Assembly (NCBI GenBank): GCA_937888775.1
Contig: CALAQT010000457.1
Span: 1 to 26,601 of the forward strand
From: an uncultured Actinomycetes bacterium
GTDB taxonomy: Bacteria > Actinomycetota > Thermoleophilia > Solirubrobacterales > Solirubrobacteraceae
DNA: 26,601 bases
Direction of reading: 5' to 3'
Shown here: positions 26,258 to 26,601 of the stretch, in pieces
How positions within the stretch are numbered: the first letter of the stretch is position 1
Layout of the letters: every line of letters starts with the position of its first letter
Notes under the pieces: generated by a model
The model's input: only the letters and a program-made list of their open reading frames with translations
Told to the model about the DNA's origin: nothing
Databases searched by the model: none
Position numbers and translations under genes: made by a program

Positions 26258-26601
26258 CTGACCGACTGTAGGCGCCTTGAGTCAGATTGGCGACACCGCG
26301 GTCGCGCCGGTATGGCACGCGCTGGCGCCGTGCCGGACGATCGTGATTGCCCGTGGGGTGCGCATAGGCGCCGGCGCTCGCGTGGCTGCCTTTGTCCGAC
26401 ACCAGCAGTCTGAGGGCCGTGCGGCCTGATGGCCGCTTCAGCGGCGAAGCGGGCACGCCGCCCTGAACGCCCTCAAGGGGTCACGCCGCGCCCGCTCGCA
26501 CCGACACCATGCCGTCTCGTCGAACCCGCTCGAGCGACCACTCTCTGATGAAACGGAAAGCGCAACTGGCGACTGCGGGCGCTGCCCAGGTTGACGGGTT
26601 A
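26258..26601. other. Gene-free right edge
   Basis: I see no coding sequence or RNA gene in this stretch. A GCCGCTTCAGCGGC palindrome with a 2-base centre lies near 26430. The VOC remnant's promoter would have to be here, but none is evident. Confidence 0.45.

Overview
The window is high-GC bacterial DNA with actinobacterial traits: an F420-dependent luciferase-like oxidoreductase, an MmyB-type regulator, many GTG starts, a CysA2/SseA-like sulfurtransferase and large PAS/GGDEF/EAL proteins. The lipoproteins carrying Cys-x3-His-Gly-Val-x2-Phe-Pro-Asp-Pro motifs and the style of the PAS-GAF-GGDEF-EAL protein suggest Thermoleophilia/Solirubrobacterales. That placement is inference; there is no rRNA or tRNA to anchor it.

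Left part (1-5354): an aldo/keto reductase and an F420-dependent LLM oxidoreductase on the minus strand, probably co-transcribed, sit divergently from an XRE/MmyB-like regulator with an inverted repeat between them. Next comes a XerC/D-like tyrosine recombinase on the plus strand that has lost two of the six classical catalytic residues, followed by a cluster of perfect inverted repeats in gene-free DNA.

Middle left (5355-8976): three tandem minus-strand lipoproteins, each made of two copies of a module of the form C-x3-H...FPDP...SPxF/Y...C. They are preceded by a small membrane protein and then about 1.4 kb with no recognisable gene. This six-module set is the best candidate for an undescribed system in the window.

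Middle (8977-14719): a multi-spanning membrane GGDEF-EAL protein with intact motifs; an IS110-family transposase broken by one inserted base; an alpha/beta hydrolase; a short tandem repeat that may be an insertion-sequence end; and gene-poor DNA.

Right centre (14720-20397): a DUF2971 protein, a HEPN-like protein with an R-x4-H motif, a small gene split by an in-frame TGA next to a 12-bp palindrome, a cytochrome P450, and a frameshifted gene of unknown function. Broken genes and long gaps point to an accessory region.

Right part (20398-26601): a compact minus-strand operon of a PAS protein (second PAS apparently truncated), a PAS-PAS-GAF-GGDQF-EAL c-di-GMP protein and a thiosulfate sulfurtransferase, linked by an 8-nt overlap and a 12-nt gap. 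The window ends with a truncated glyoxalase-fold remnant and gene-free DNA.
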